Notes under the pieces: generated by a model
What the model was told of the DNA's origin: nothing
Database searches by the model: none
The model's input: only the letters and a program-made list of their open reading frames with translations
Assembly: GCA_021414105.1 (NCBI GenBank)
Contig: JAIOPB010000017.1
Location: forward strand, 1-64,000
Reading direction: 5' to 3'
Length of the DNA stretch: 64,000 nucleotides
Source of the DNA: Nitrosarchaeum sp.
Lineage (GTDB): Archaea; Thermoproteota; Nitrososphaeria; Nitrososphaerales; Nitrosopumilaceae
Made by a program: the position numbers and the translations under genes
Shown: one piece after another, positions 7,800 through 15,842 of the stretch
How the letters are laid out: every line of letters begins with the position of its first letter
How positions within the stretch are numbered: the first letter of the stretch is position 1

Positions 7800-8909
7800 T
7801 TATGCTCCACGTGTTTTAATTATTGTTAAAACATCTTCATCTTGTACAATGTGATCTAATCCCACTCTTTGTCCTCCAAACTTTACACTTTTCCCCCAAA
7901 TCAAACCATATCTGAATTGTCTTTTCATACTTCGATGTAGTTTGTTACAAATGTCTTCTACTGTGTCTCCTTCTCTTGCAATTAACGGTTCTTTAAAGTC
8001 TGTTTCTCCACCTTTTGGTCTCATGTATATTCTAATAAAATTAAGTTTTTCATAGATTTTCTCTTTTAGCAATTCTATGTTGATTTCTGAATTTGCTGAA
8101 ACTTCTATTACTTCTGATTTTATTTTTGTTTTCAAATCTTCTAGAAATTCTCTATCTACTAGATCTATTTTATTTAAAATTGTAAGTGATTTTGAATAAC
8201 TAATATTTCCAGCGATGTGATCTGCTAATTGCTCTGATGTAATGTCTTCTCTAATGACAACTCTGGCACTAACTATGCCATAAATATGTAAAATGTCTTT
8301 TAGGTGCTGTTCTGAAATTTTTGTTAGTTTTACTTGTTGGGCAATGGCAATTCCACCCATGGATGATTTTTCAATGGTGATGTTTGGGGGTAGTCTGTTT
8401 AGTCTAATCCCTATATTTCCCAATTCATTAACTAACACATCTTCATGAAAAGGCTGAAAAACATCTAGCATGAGTAAAACCAAATCTGCAGTTCTTGCAA
8501 CAGATAGTATTCTTTTGCCCAATCCTTTTCCACTTGATGCACCTTTAATGATTCCAGGTAAATCTAGAACTTGAATTTTAGCTCCTCTATACTCCATCAT
8601 TCCTGGAACTACTGTTAAAGTTGTAAATTGGTAAGCACCAATTGCAGACTTTGCATCTGTTAATTTGTTTAGCAATGTTGATTTGCCAACACTGGGTAAT
8701 CCGATAAACACAACTGTAGCATCTCCTGCACGTCTGACATCAAATCCATCTGTTTTTGCACCACTTTTTTGAATTTCTTTGTCTTCTTGCTCTCGTTTTA
8801 GTTTTGCAATTTTTGCTTTTAGTAAACCAATGTGGTGGTTTGTAGCTTTATTGATCTGTGTTTTTGCCATTTCATCTTGAATGGCTTTAATTTTTTCAGG
8901 AATTCCCAA
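7800..8909 (-). CDS. DRG-family GTP-binding protein
   Basis: 369 residues, full length. DRG GTPases of the OBG class are conserved in archaea and eukaryotes and associate with ribosomes. An N-terminal helical hairpin (1-55) precedes the G domain, with Walker A GLPSVGKST at 70-78, the TTLT switch I region, DLPG at 116-119 and NKID near 247. The C-terminal TGS domain occupies about 290-369. The DUF504-like gene lies 2 bp upstream on the same strand, so the two form an operon. Confidence 0.93.
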   Translation of the reverse strand: MGIPEKIKAIQDEMAKTQINKATNHHIGLLKAKIAKLKREQEDKEIQKSGAKTDGFDVRRAGDATVVFIGLPSVGKSTLLNKLTDAKSAIGAYQFTTLTVVPGMMEYRGAKIQVLDLPGIIKGASSGKGLGKRILSVARTADLVLLMLDVFQPFHEDVLVNELGNIGIRLNRLPPNITIEKSSMGGIAIAQQVKLTKISEQHLKDILHIYGIVSARVVIREDITSEQLADHIAGNISYSKSLTILNKIDLVDREFLEDLKTKIKSEVIEVSANSEINIELLKEKIYEKLNFIRIYMRPKGGETDFKEPLIAREGDTVEDICNKLHRSMKRQFRYGLIWGKSVKFGGQRVGLDHIVQDEDVLTIIKTRGA

Positions 8910-8911
8910 AT

Positions 8912-9139
8912 CTATTCAATCTTTTTACTGTCCTTTTCAAATAAAATCCTATGATTTTTCTTAATTACCTCTATTCTTGTGATTGGAATGGTTTGAAAAT
9001 TGTTTGATTCTTTGATAAATTCATCTAACGTTGTTTCTCTCAATCTCTCAAAATCTCTGTAGAAAATTTTGTATGCTTTCATATCATCTGCAAATCTTGC
9101 TTTGCTAAAAATTTCCTCTATGACCCCCTTTTTTGACAT
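8912..9139 (-). CDS. DUF504 (UPF0248)-like protein
   Basis: 75 residues. The pattern of N-terminal helix, FYRDFERLRETTLDEF, then IPITRIEVIKKNHRILFEK matches the small archaeal DUF504/UPF0248 family, whose members typically end in an IP.HRI..I..G..VW segment. It is immediately upstream of the DRG GTPase gene (2 bp gap). Function is unknown; the family assignment is by eye. Confidence 0.65.
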   Translation of the reverse strand: MSKKGVIEEIFSKARFADDMKAYKIFYRDFERLRETTLDEFIKESNNFQTIPITRIEVIKKNHRILFEKDSKKIE

Positions 9140-9220
9140 GTTTTTTACTATTTTTCTAATACGTCACTTCATAATTATAATGTGTTATTTGAAAGTCTAG
9201 TTTTAATCAAGTTCGTTCGG

Positions 9221-9228
9221 TATTTATC
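9221..9228 (+). promoter_or_regulatory. TATA box of the 32-residue Cys-rich gene
   Basis: TATTTATC is centred about 27 bp upstream of the TTG at 9252, consistent with a leaderless transcript. Confidence 0.4.
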
Positions 9229-9251
9229 ACAGCTCTTCGTAAAGATGTGAC

Positions 9252-9350
9252 TTGGTTACTTGTGACAAATGTTATCATGAACATCATGATCAATGCATGG
9301 GAAAAGCAGGAATGTTTGATTGTGACTGTAAGTGCATTAAACAATCTTAA
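9252..9350 (+). CDS. 32-residue Cys/His-rich miniprotein
   Basis: TTG 9252 to TAA 9348-9350. It reads MVTCDKCYHEHHDQC and later FDCDCKC, with seven Cys and three His in 32 residues. An in-frame stop at 9240-9242 forces a start at this TTG, and a TATA-like box sits at the right distance. The layout resembles the 44-residue CDC/HCHC protein at 45106. Metal binding is likely. The family is unknown. Confidence 0.5.
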   Translation: MVTCDKCYHEHHDQCMGKAGMFDCDCKCIKQS

Positions 9351-9387
9351 TTTTGTGATTATCTTATTTGTCTAGGTGATTCTTTGC

Positions 9388-9396
9388 TTTAAATAA
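9388..9396 (+). promoter_or_regulatory. TATA box of the 45-residue gene
   Basis: TTTAAATAA is centred about 25 bp before the ATG at 9417, the spacing seen for leaderless archaeal genes. Confidence 0.45.
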
Positions 9397-9416
9397 CAAT
9401 ACACTGTTAGTAAAGT

Positions 9417-9554
9417 ATGCCTCAACTCCAAATCACTGCTGAAACAATGACTAGAATAAAGATTATTACTGGAATTAGCCATGTCCGCGATGGCGATTTC
9501 ATGGTTAATGAATTGATCGATATTTTAGAACAAAAAATCCGAGAACGACGATAA
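9417..9554 (+). CDS. 45-residue hypothetical protein, possibly ribbon-helix-helix-like
   Basis: ATG 9417 to TAA 9552-9554. It begins MPQLQITAETMTRIKIITG and ends DILEQKIRERR. A beta-prone N-terminus followed by a threonine-capped helix, a short turn (SHVRDGD) and a second helix (FMVNELIDILEQK) is the shape of a small ribbon-helix-helix DNA-binding protein. No family match is certain. The TATA box position supports expression. Confidence 0.5.
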   Translation: MPQLQITAETMTRIKIITGISHVRDGDFMVNELIDILEQKIRERR

Positions 9555-9654
9555 TCTGATCTTGATTTAACTTCAATCTGAAACTATGTGAAGTCTGTTC
9601 TCTGTTTTCCAAAATAATACGATACTACTTAAGAGGTGAAAATCACATAAAATC

Positions 9655-9783
9655 ATGTCCGAAGAAAGAATAATGTATCCTTGCACATGTGCAGATTGTG
9701 GTAAGGAAGACAAAGTGCCTTTTGAACCAAAACCTGACAGACCTGTATATTGTAAAGCATGTCTGCCAAAACACAGAAAGTAA
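9655..9783 (+). CDS. CxxC-x17-CxxC zinc-binding protein (42 aa)
   Basis: ATG 9655 to TAA 9781-9783. CADC and CKAC are separated by exactly 17 residues (GKEDKVPFEP then KPDRPVY), which is the spacing defining the CxxC-x17-CxxC domain found in many archaeal and bacterial zinc-ribbon proteins. Here the domain is the whole protein. A GAGGTGA element lies 15 nt before the ATG, far for a ribosome-binding site. A structural zinc site and nucleic-acid contact are inferred. Confidence 0.7.
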   Translation: MSEERIMYPCTCADCGKEDKVPFEPKPDRPVYCKACLPKHRK

Positions 9784-9933
9784 AAGATTTCAAGTTAATT
9801 TCGTTTAAAGTAATTTAAATTCAATTATCTTTTTCTCCTTTTTTTACATTTTTTATTTAATCTACTATTTTTTTGTTAATCTGGACAAGGAATAACGCAT
9901 AGCAAATATTATTCGGTTCCACAACCCATTTGT

Positions 9934-10629
9934 ATGAAGCCCAAAACATTTGCCGTAGATATTGATGGTACCATAACTGAAAATGGCGGTGGCCGAATTA
10001 ATTTAGATGCACTTTCTGCTTTAAGGCATATGAAAAATATTGGCCATAATGTAATCTTTGTAACTGGGCGATCATCTGTAGAAGCATATCTGCTATCAAT
10101 TTTTGGTGGAACTACAAGAATTGCAGTAGGTGAGAACGGTGGTTGTATCACTGTAAATACAAATGAGCATATTTTACTTGGCAACATACAACAATGTCAA
10201 CAAGCATTTCAAATTATTAAAAAAGAGATTGACAATGTTGTAGAAAAACCAGTCTTTCCACGAATGACTGAAGTTGTATTGGAGCGAACATTTGACTTGA
10301 ATATAGCAAAACAACTGGTTCTAGAGAAAAATCTGGATGTTTTACTTTCAGATAGTCAGTATGCATTTCACATTAATTCACGTGGAATTGACAAGGGCAC
10401 TGGATTCCAAGAAGTTATGAAACGGTTGTCTATTTCCAGTGATGATGTAATAGCGATAGGGGACAGTGCAACGGATATTCCTTTATTCAAAGTTGCAAAA
10501 ACAAGCATTGCATTAGGAAATTCTACAGAGTATGTCAAATCTCATGCAACAATGACTGTATCTGCTGAATCTGGAGATGGAGTTATAGAAGCACTAGATA
10601 AATTAGCACCCAAATTATCTGAGGTATAG
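9934..10629 (+). CDS. pgp: Phosphoglycolate phosphatase, HAD superfamily (archaeal type)
   Basis: 231 residues, full length for the archaeal TA0175-type enzyme. It dephosphorylates 2-phosphoglycolate. HAD motif I is DIDGT at residues 9-13, with the nucleophile Asp9. Motif II is VTGRS. Motif III/IV is IAIGDSATDIPLF in the C-terminal part. A C2-type cap sits between. The stop is 2 bp before the TTG that begins the argS N-terminal frame, so the two genes form an operon. Confidence 0.88.
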   Translation: MKPKTFAVDIDGTITENGGGRINLDALSALRHMKNIGHNVIFVTGRSSVEAYLLSIFGGTTRIAVGENGGCITVNTNEHILLGNIQQCQQAFQIIKKEIDNVVEKPVFPRMTEVVLERTFDLNIAKQLVLEKNLDVLLSDSQYAFHINSRGIDKGTGFQEVMKRLSISSDDVIAIGDSATDIPLFKVAKTSIALGNSTEYVKSHATMTVSAESGDGVIEALDKLAPKLSEV

Positions 10630-10631
10630 TA

Positions 10632-10703
10632 TTGTCATTCAAATCATTAATAGACGAAATCGAAAATAATCTCCATAAAATATTAGATGATCTCGGTATC
10701 TGA
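10632..10703 (+). other. Out-of-frame N-terminal codons of argS (apparent frameshift)
   Basis: TTG 10632 opens a 23-codon frame (MSFKSLIDEIENNLHKILDD and on) that ends at TGA 10701. This reads like a normal ArgRS N-terminus, and the next residues SDISFSVEPAKP continue in another frame from 10700. Restoring two bases in GGTATCTGAT would fuse them. Either the sequence has a small deletion or translation restarts at ATG 10687. Confidence 0.6.
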
Positions 10704-12516
10704 TATTTCATTTTCTGTTGAGCCTGCAAAACCAGGCTTTGGAGACGTAAGCTCAAATGTTTCATTTTTACTTGCAAAACACCTAAAGAAAAACCCAAAA
10801 GAAATTGCAAACATTTTATCTGAAAAATATAGACAATCTCAAAGCACTCTTGTATCTAAGGTGGAATCTCATCCTTCTGGGTATCTTAACTTTTTTGCTA
10901 ATTGGGAAAAATTAAACCAGCTTATTTTATCTGAATCTAATTTAGATGAGTTTGGATCTGTAGATTTGGGCAAAAATTCTACAATCGTGGTAGAACATAC
11001 CAGTGTAAATCCTAACAAAGCTCTTCACATAGGTCATATACGTAACATTATTCTTGGTGACATCATTGCTAGAATTTTAAAAAAATCCAATTACAAAGTC
11101 AACATACTGAATTATGTTGATGATTCTGGTTTACAAGTGGCAGATATCATCGTTGGTTTTAGACACCTTGGTTTTGACCTACAACCTCCTCAAGGAAAAA
11201 AATTTGATCATTATTGCGGTGATGATGTCTATGTTAAAACTACTGAAAAATATGAAAAGGATCCTAGTTTGGAAGAGATTAGAAAAAACATTCTCAAAGA
11301 ACTAGAAGATGGTAATTCTGAAACTGCCCAGTTTGCTGACAAAGTCACACGTCGTGTTTTAGAAAATCAACTAGAAACATGTTGGAACTTGGGAGTCTAT
11401 TATGATTGTTTAAATTTTGAATCACAAATAATTCGCTCAGGATTATGGAGTAAAATCTTTGAAAAACTCAAAGAACTAAATCTCATAGAGTTTGAAAATG
11501 AAGGTAAGAATGTCGGATGTTGGGTGATTAGGGGAGAAAATAATGAAGAAGACAAAGTCATTGTTAGAAGTAATGGTACTGCAACATACGTTGCAAAGGA
11601 CATCCCATATGCTGCATGGAAGTTGGGATTGCTAGAAGATCCTTTCAATTATCAAAAATACGAAAAGATTCAACCTGGCAATCATGTTATTTGGCAAACG
11701 ACTTTGGTGCCTAGTAGTGAGCCCAAACAAAACTTTACTGGCAAAAAAGTAATCACTGTAATTGATTCAAGACAAGCAAGACTTCAAAAAATTATCACAA
11801 CACTAATGTCTAAATTCAAATCTGCCGAAGATGCATACGTTCATCTTAGCTATGAATCCGTTACACTTAGTGCTGATACTGCACAAACTTTGGGATTAAA
11901 CACTGATGGCAAACAAGCTCAGATGTCAGGAAGAAAAGGTCTCTATGTTAATGCTGATTCTGTTTATGATTTGCTAAAAGACAAAACCATTGAGGAAACC
12001 AGAAAGAGACATCCTGAAATGATTGATTCTGAGGTTAAAAAAATTGCCCATCAAGTATCTGTTGGAACTTTGCGTTATGAGATGATAAAACAGGATTTAG
12101 ATAAGATAATTTCATTTGATTTGACAAAATCTCTGAGCTTAGAAGGTGACACTGCTCCATACATACAATATACTTATGCAAGAGCATCTAGGATAATTGA
12201 AAAATCTACACGTACTCCATCAATTGATGTTGATTTTTCTTTACTAAATGATCCATCTGAACTGGATTTAATTAAAACAATTGGCTTATTTGATATTCAT
12301 GTTATGGATGCAGCAAAAAATCTATCTCCCAAAGTGATAGCAAGATATTGTCATGATTTGGCTGTTGCATTCAATTCATTTTATGAACATGTTAAAGTGC
12401 TTGATCTAGGTGATGAAAAATTAGAAAATTCCAGATTGTGCCTTGTAAATTCATTCAAGTTAACACTTGAAAAGGCACTTGAGTTACTTGGTATTGTCGC
12501 ACCTGATAAAATGTAA
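10687..12516 (+). CDS. argS: Arginyl-tRNA synthetase
   Basis: 609 residues from ATG 10687. Class I synthetase that charges tRNA-Arg. The N-terminal Add-1 domain begins GFGDVSSNVSFLLAKHL. The HIGH motif is HIGH at 114-117 (after SVNPNKAL). The KMSKS-equivalent is MSGRKG at 413-418, the lysine-poor form usual for ArgRS. The C-terminal DALR anticodon-binding domain starts near APYIQYTYARASRI. About 18 N-terminal residues appear to lie in another frame upstream (10632-10700), so the gene is probably frameshifted or the ATG used here is a natural shortened start. Confidence 0.93.
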   Translation: MISVSDISFSVEPAKPGFGDVSSNVSFLLAKHLKKNPKEIANILSEKYRQSQSTLVSKVESHPSGYLNFFANWEKLNQLILSESNLDEFGSVDLGKNSTIVVEHTSVNPNKALHIGHIRNIILGDIIARILKKSNYKVNILNYVDDSGLQVADIIVGFRHLGFDLQPPQGKKFDHYCGDDVYVKTTEKYEKDPSLEEIRKNILKELEDGNSETAQFADKVTRRVLENQLETCWNLGVYYDCLNFESQIIRSGLWSKIFEKLKELNLIEFENEGKNVGCWVIRGENNEEDKVIVRSNGTATYVAKDIPYAAWKLGLLEDPFNYQKYEKIQPGNHVIWQTTLVPSSEPKQNFTGKKVITVIDSRQARLQKIITTLMSKFKSAEDAYVHLSYESVTLSADTAQTLGLNTDGKQAQMSGRKGLYVNADSVYDLLKDKTIEETRKRHPEMIDSEVKKIAHQVSVGTLRYEMIKQDLDKIISFDLTKSLSLEGDTAPYIQYTYARASRIIEKSTRTPSIDVDFSLLNDPSELDLIKTIGLFDIHVMDAAKNLSPKVIARYCHDLAVAFNSFYEHVKVLDLGDEKLENSRLCLVNSFKLTLEKALELLGIVAPDKM

Positions 12517-12607
12517 TTTTTTATAATTTTTACTAATTCCAAAATCTTTCTAATTTTAAATGATAAAAAATGTCTATGTTTTGATCTATGGTTATTAAAA
12601 AAATGAT

Positions 12608-12745
12608 TTAGTGGCTATGCCCACAGCCACAAGAGTCATGACCTGCACTCCCATGAGATTCATTTCCTGCACATCTGGAACATTTGTCTGCCCCTGTTGG
12701 GGAAAAGAAACCAATTCCACATGATACACATTTCATATTTGACAT
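12608..12745 (-). CDS. Small zinc-ribbon protein with GCGHSH tail (45 aa)
   Basis: ATG 12745 to TAA 12608. It contains CVSC and CSRC pairs 13 residues apart, then a His/Gly-rich end HDSCGCGHSH. The first part is a short zinc ribbon; the tail could bind nickel, copper or zinc. It is convergent with argS. No family name is recognised. The reading frame has good Cys spacing and a clean start and stop. Confidence 0.6.
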   Translation of the reverse strand: MSNMKCVSCGIGFFSPTGADKCSRCAGNESHGSAGHDSCGCGHSH

Positions 12746-13030
12746 GCCATGTTTAGCAAATTGCCGTATTTATTGAATACGGATTGTTTTTTATCATGTA
12801 TTGAAATCAAGTTGTTCAATTTACACACACTATTGTTCATATTTCTAAAAGATAATCTGAATTATGGTCACTACCATCTTAATGGTAAACAAAATTAGAG
12901 AAGAACAAAACAATGAACTAATTACAAAGCTTAGCGTAAATCAAACAAAAATTAATGATTCTTAAGAATGATGTCATGCTGTTCTTGGAAAATATCAATC
13001 AGAATTTCTTAGAAAAAAGATCACTCTATG

Positions 13031-13858
13031 TTAAGACCATTCCTTGATCTTTTTTAACAATTCAGCATCTTTCATGATTTGTATTTCGGGATAACAATTA
13101 AGCATGATCCCATTATCAATCTCATAAAACTCCAAATTTTTACATTCTTTATCATATTCGTAGGGATTAGTGTTTTCAAATTTCCAGTCAAAACCATTAG
13201 CAATACTTTCATCAGGATATCCATGTCCTCTTATCAAAGTAATTGTATTTGTTGATTCATTATGTTTTATTTTGGCATACAGTGCATTTGGATATAGATA
13301 GATTACATTGGGGTGAGATGTTATTGCATCAAATTCTTTTTGAGTGACATATTCATTGTGCAATAGTATCACTTTGTCGTATTTTTTCAAAATATCTGGG
13401 TTAATATCGACATCTACATCTGATATCACATCATATCCCAGAAGAGTAAATACTTGCAATGCGTTACCACTTGCCTGTCCGATTAATGATGTCTGGATTT
13501 TTGCAGTAAGACATGATTCATCACATGTTTTTTTATAGTAATCGTAGAATCCAGGAGAAGTATATGCAGATGCCGTAAAAATTGGATAAATTACAATTGT
13601 TCTTTGAGGTTCTGTTCTGACGCCTATTTCATTATAGAGTTCTTTGAATTCTGGTTTTAGTTCTATCTTAAATGATGTCCAGTACAATTTGCCGTCATCA
13701 GATACACTGAGATTTTCTCCCTCATTTCCAAATGCGTTGAAAATAAATGATTCATCACGATATTTGTAATCAAATTCTGATTTCTCAAAACCACTGAAAA
13801 GATACAAAATAATAACTCCAAGAACCACAGGAATGATTAAAATGAGTTTCTTGTTCAT
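13031..13858 (-). CDS. Membrane-anchored extracytoplasmic hypothetical protein
   Basis: 275 residues. Residues 5-22 (LILIIPVVLGVIILYLF) form an N-terminal anchor or signal; the rest is soluble and likely outside. A segment around 130-190 (GNALQVFTLLGYDVISD, then KVILLHNEYVTQKEFDAI and NVIYLYPNALYA) resembles the Rossmann-like fold of ThuA/glutamine-amidotransferase-like domains, but no catalytic Cys-His-Glu triad is evident. Two Cys pairs (CDESC; C at 246 and 259 approximately) may form disulfides. Function is unknown. Confidence 0.65.
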   Translation of the reverse strand: MNKKLILIIPVVLGVIILYLFSGFEKSEFDYKYRDESFIFNAFGNEGENLSVSDDGKLYWTSFKIELKPEFKELYNEIGVRTEPQRTIVIYPIFTASAYTSPGFYDYYKKTCDESCLTAKIQTSLIGQASGNALQVFTLLGYDVISDVDVDINPDILKKYDKVILLHNEYVTQKEFDAITSHPNVIYLYPNALYAKIKHNESTNTITLIRGHGYPDESIANGFDWKFENTNPYEYDKECKNLEFYEIDNGIMLNCYPEIQIMKDAELLKKIKEWS

Positions 13859-14060
13859 TTACTCTGTGACTTAAAGATGTGCCCTCATTAATAATTCATC
13901 ATTTATTCTAATGCTTGACTCACCACCACAGTTGTTCTAGAAAAATCAGTAGATTGCTAGATTATTTTTAACTAATAATCTGGACTTTCTCTTTTTACTA
14001 TAGCCAATAAACTCACTATTGCACCAGTAGATTCTTATCTAAAATTTTTCGAAAAAGTCC

Positions 14061-14918
14061 ATGGCCAAGATTAAACAAAATTCTCCTGTATTGTTTTACT
14101 TTAATCAATCAAAAAAATGGCTTGTTAAAATATCTAAAAAAGAATCACTTCATACTCATATAGGTGTCATCAAACATGCAGATGCCATAGGAAAAGAATA
14201 TGGTTCTAGACTAGTCACTAACAAAGACAAGTATGTCTATCTTATCGAACCTACAATGTATGACTATGTAATGAAACTTCAACATGGTACTCAAATAGTA
14301 TATCCTAAAGATATTGGTTACATTATTGCAAGAGCTGGTATTGGAAGTGGCCAAAAAATTCTAGAGATTGGTACTGGTAGTGGTTCTCTTACCTCATTTA
14401 TTGCAAGTGTGGTAAAACCAAGAGGACATGTCTATACTTTTGATGTTGATGAGAATTTTATGAAAATAGCTGAAAAAAATATCAAAAAAGCTGGAATGTC
14501 AAAATATGTTACACAACAAAATTTGGATTTGAAAACTGCAAAAAAAATGCCGCTTGAAGAAGCTGATGTGGCTTTAATTGATCTAGGTGATCCTTGGACT
14601 GTACTTCCACAAGTTCGTAAAATGCTCAAAGGAAGTGGTGCTGTTTTTGCAATTTGTCCTACGATGAATCAGCTAGAAAAATTAACTATGGCGCTAGTTG
14701 AAAATGAGTTTACAGATATTGAATCAACTGAGCACATCATTAGAACAATTGAAGCACGTGAAGGAAAAACTAGACACTCTTTCCAGGGAATAGGTCATAC
14801 AACCTATCTCTGCTATGCAAGAAAGGCATTTTTTGGAAGAGGTTCAAAGAAAAAATCTGATACTTCATCTTATTCTGAATCTGAACCCAATATCGAGCCT
14901 AATACAAAATCGATCTAA
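14061..14918 (+). CDS. trmI: tRNA (adenine-N1)-methyltransferase TrmI
   Basis: 285 residues, full length. SAM-dependent formation of m1A57/58 in the T-loop of tRNAs. An N-terminal beta domain (1-75) precedes the Rossmann core with SAM motif I EIGTGSGSLT at 102-111, the acidic strand end VYTFDVDENF, and the ALIDLGDPW motif around 160. The IVYPKDIGYII segment before motif I is typical of the TrmI family. The Ser/Glu-rich C-terminal tail after about 262 is extra. Confidence 0.88.
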   Translation: MAKIKQNSPVLFYFNQSKKWLVKISKKESLHTHIGVIKHADAIGKEYGSRLVTNKDKYVYLIEPTMYDYVMKLQHGTQIVYPKDIGYIIARAGIGSGQKILEIGTGSGSLTSFIASVVKPRGHVYTFDVDENFMKIAEKNIKKAGMSKYVTQQNLDLKTAKKMPLEEADVALIDLGDPWTVLPQVRKMLKGSGAVFAICPTMNQLEKLTMALVENEFTDIESTEHIIRTIEAREGKTRHSFQGIGHTTYLCYARKAFFGRGSKKKSDTSSYSESEPNIEPNTKSI

Positions 14919-14978
14919 TCTTACATACTTTTAGATAAAAACAAGATTTATCCCTCAAAGCATTTACTGTATTTTGTA

Positions 14979-15842
14979 TTGGTTAGAAAATTACTCCAAA
15001 GCACAACTGTTAAAAAATTCATACCTGCACGAAAAGCAAAATCTCGTAAAGGTGACAATGGTACTGTTTTAGTTCTTGGAGGCAGCTATATCTATCACGG
15101 AGCTCCTATTTTCTCTTCAATTGCCGCATTACGATGTGGAGTTGATCTAGTGTATACCTCAGTTCCAAAAATTAATGTAACTCCAACACGTGCAATATCT
15201 CCTAATCTTATTGTAATTCCTTTAGTTGATCAAAAATTAACACGCGGTGCTGTTAACAAACTTCTCGGCGCTTTGCCACACAAACTAGATTCTGCAACAA
15301 TTGGAATGGGACTTGCAGTCCAAGAAAGAGGTTCTTTGATACTTTTGATAAAATCCCTTTTGGATAGAGATGTGCGACTTTCATTAGATGCAAGTGCTCT
15401 TGTTCCTGACGTGTTACCGCTTTTGCCTGACAAAAATGTTGTAGTGACACCTCATGCTGGAGAGTTTAAGCGATTATTTGGGACAATGCCTCCAGATTCT
15501 AAAAAAGACCGAATTTCATTAGTTGAAAAAAATGCTAAAGATAATGGAATTACTGTTTTGCTTAAAGGTGCAACTGATATTATTTCTGATGGTACTACAA
15601 CATATCTCAATGAGAAAAAAACCCCCGCAATGACTGTGGGTGGAACCGGCGATGTCTTATCTGGATTGGTTGCAGGAATGTTAGCAAAAAATCGTAATGC
15701 TTTAGAATCTGCAGCAGCTGCAACTTTTATCAATGGATTGGCTGGGAAAGCAACTCAAAAGAAATTTGGGTTACACATGACCTCTATGGATCTCTTAGAT
15801 GAACTCCCAAATGCCATGAAACCATTTGATAGAATTGTATGA
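14979..15842 (+). CDS. nnrD: ADP-dependent (S)-NAD(P)H-hydrate dehydratase
   Basis: 287 residues from a TTG start. This ribokinase-fold enzyme repairs hydrated NAD(P)H. The N-terminal GDNGTVLVLGGS, the TPHAGEF motif around 155, and GGTGDVLSG at 221-229 with catalytic Asp225 identify the YjeF C-terminal domain. The epimerase domain (YjeF-N) that is often fused is absent, so it must be encoded elsewhere. The stop overlaps the start of the M20 peptidase gene (ATGA), so the pair is translationally coupled. Confidence 0.9.
   Translation: MVRKLLQSTTVKKFIPARKAKSRKGDNGTVLVLGGSYIYHGAPIFSSIAALRCGVDLVYTSVPKINVTPTRAISPNLIVIPLVDQKLTRGAVNKLLGALPHKLDSATIGMGLAVQERGSLILLIKSLLDRDVRLSLDASALVPDVLPLLPDKNVVVTPHAGEFKRLFGTMPPDSKKDRISLVEKNAKDNGITVLLKGATDIISDGTTTYLNEKKTPAMTVGGTGDVLSGLVAGMLAKNRNALESAAAATFINGLAGKATQKKFGLHMTSMDLLDELPNAMKPFDRIV

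Noticed and set aside
12864-12965. 33-codon plus-strand frame starting MVTTILMVNK
   Set aside because: Weak promoter, no motif and no neighbour support.
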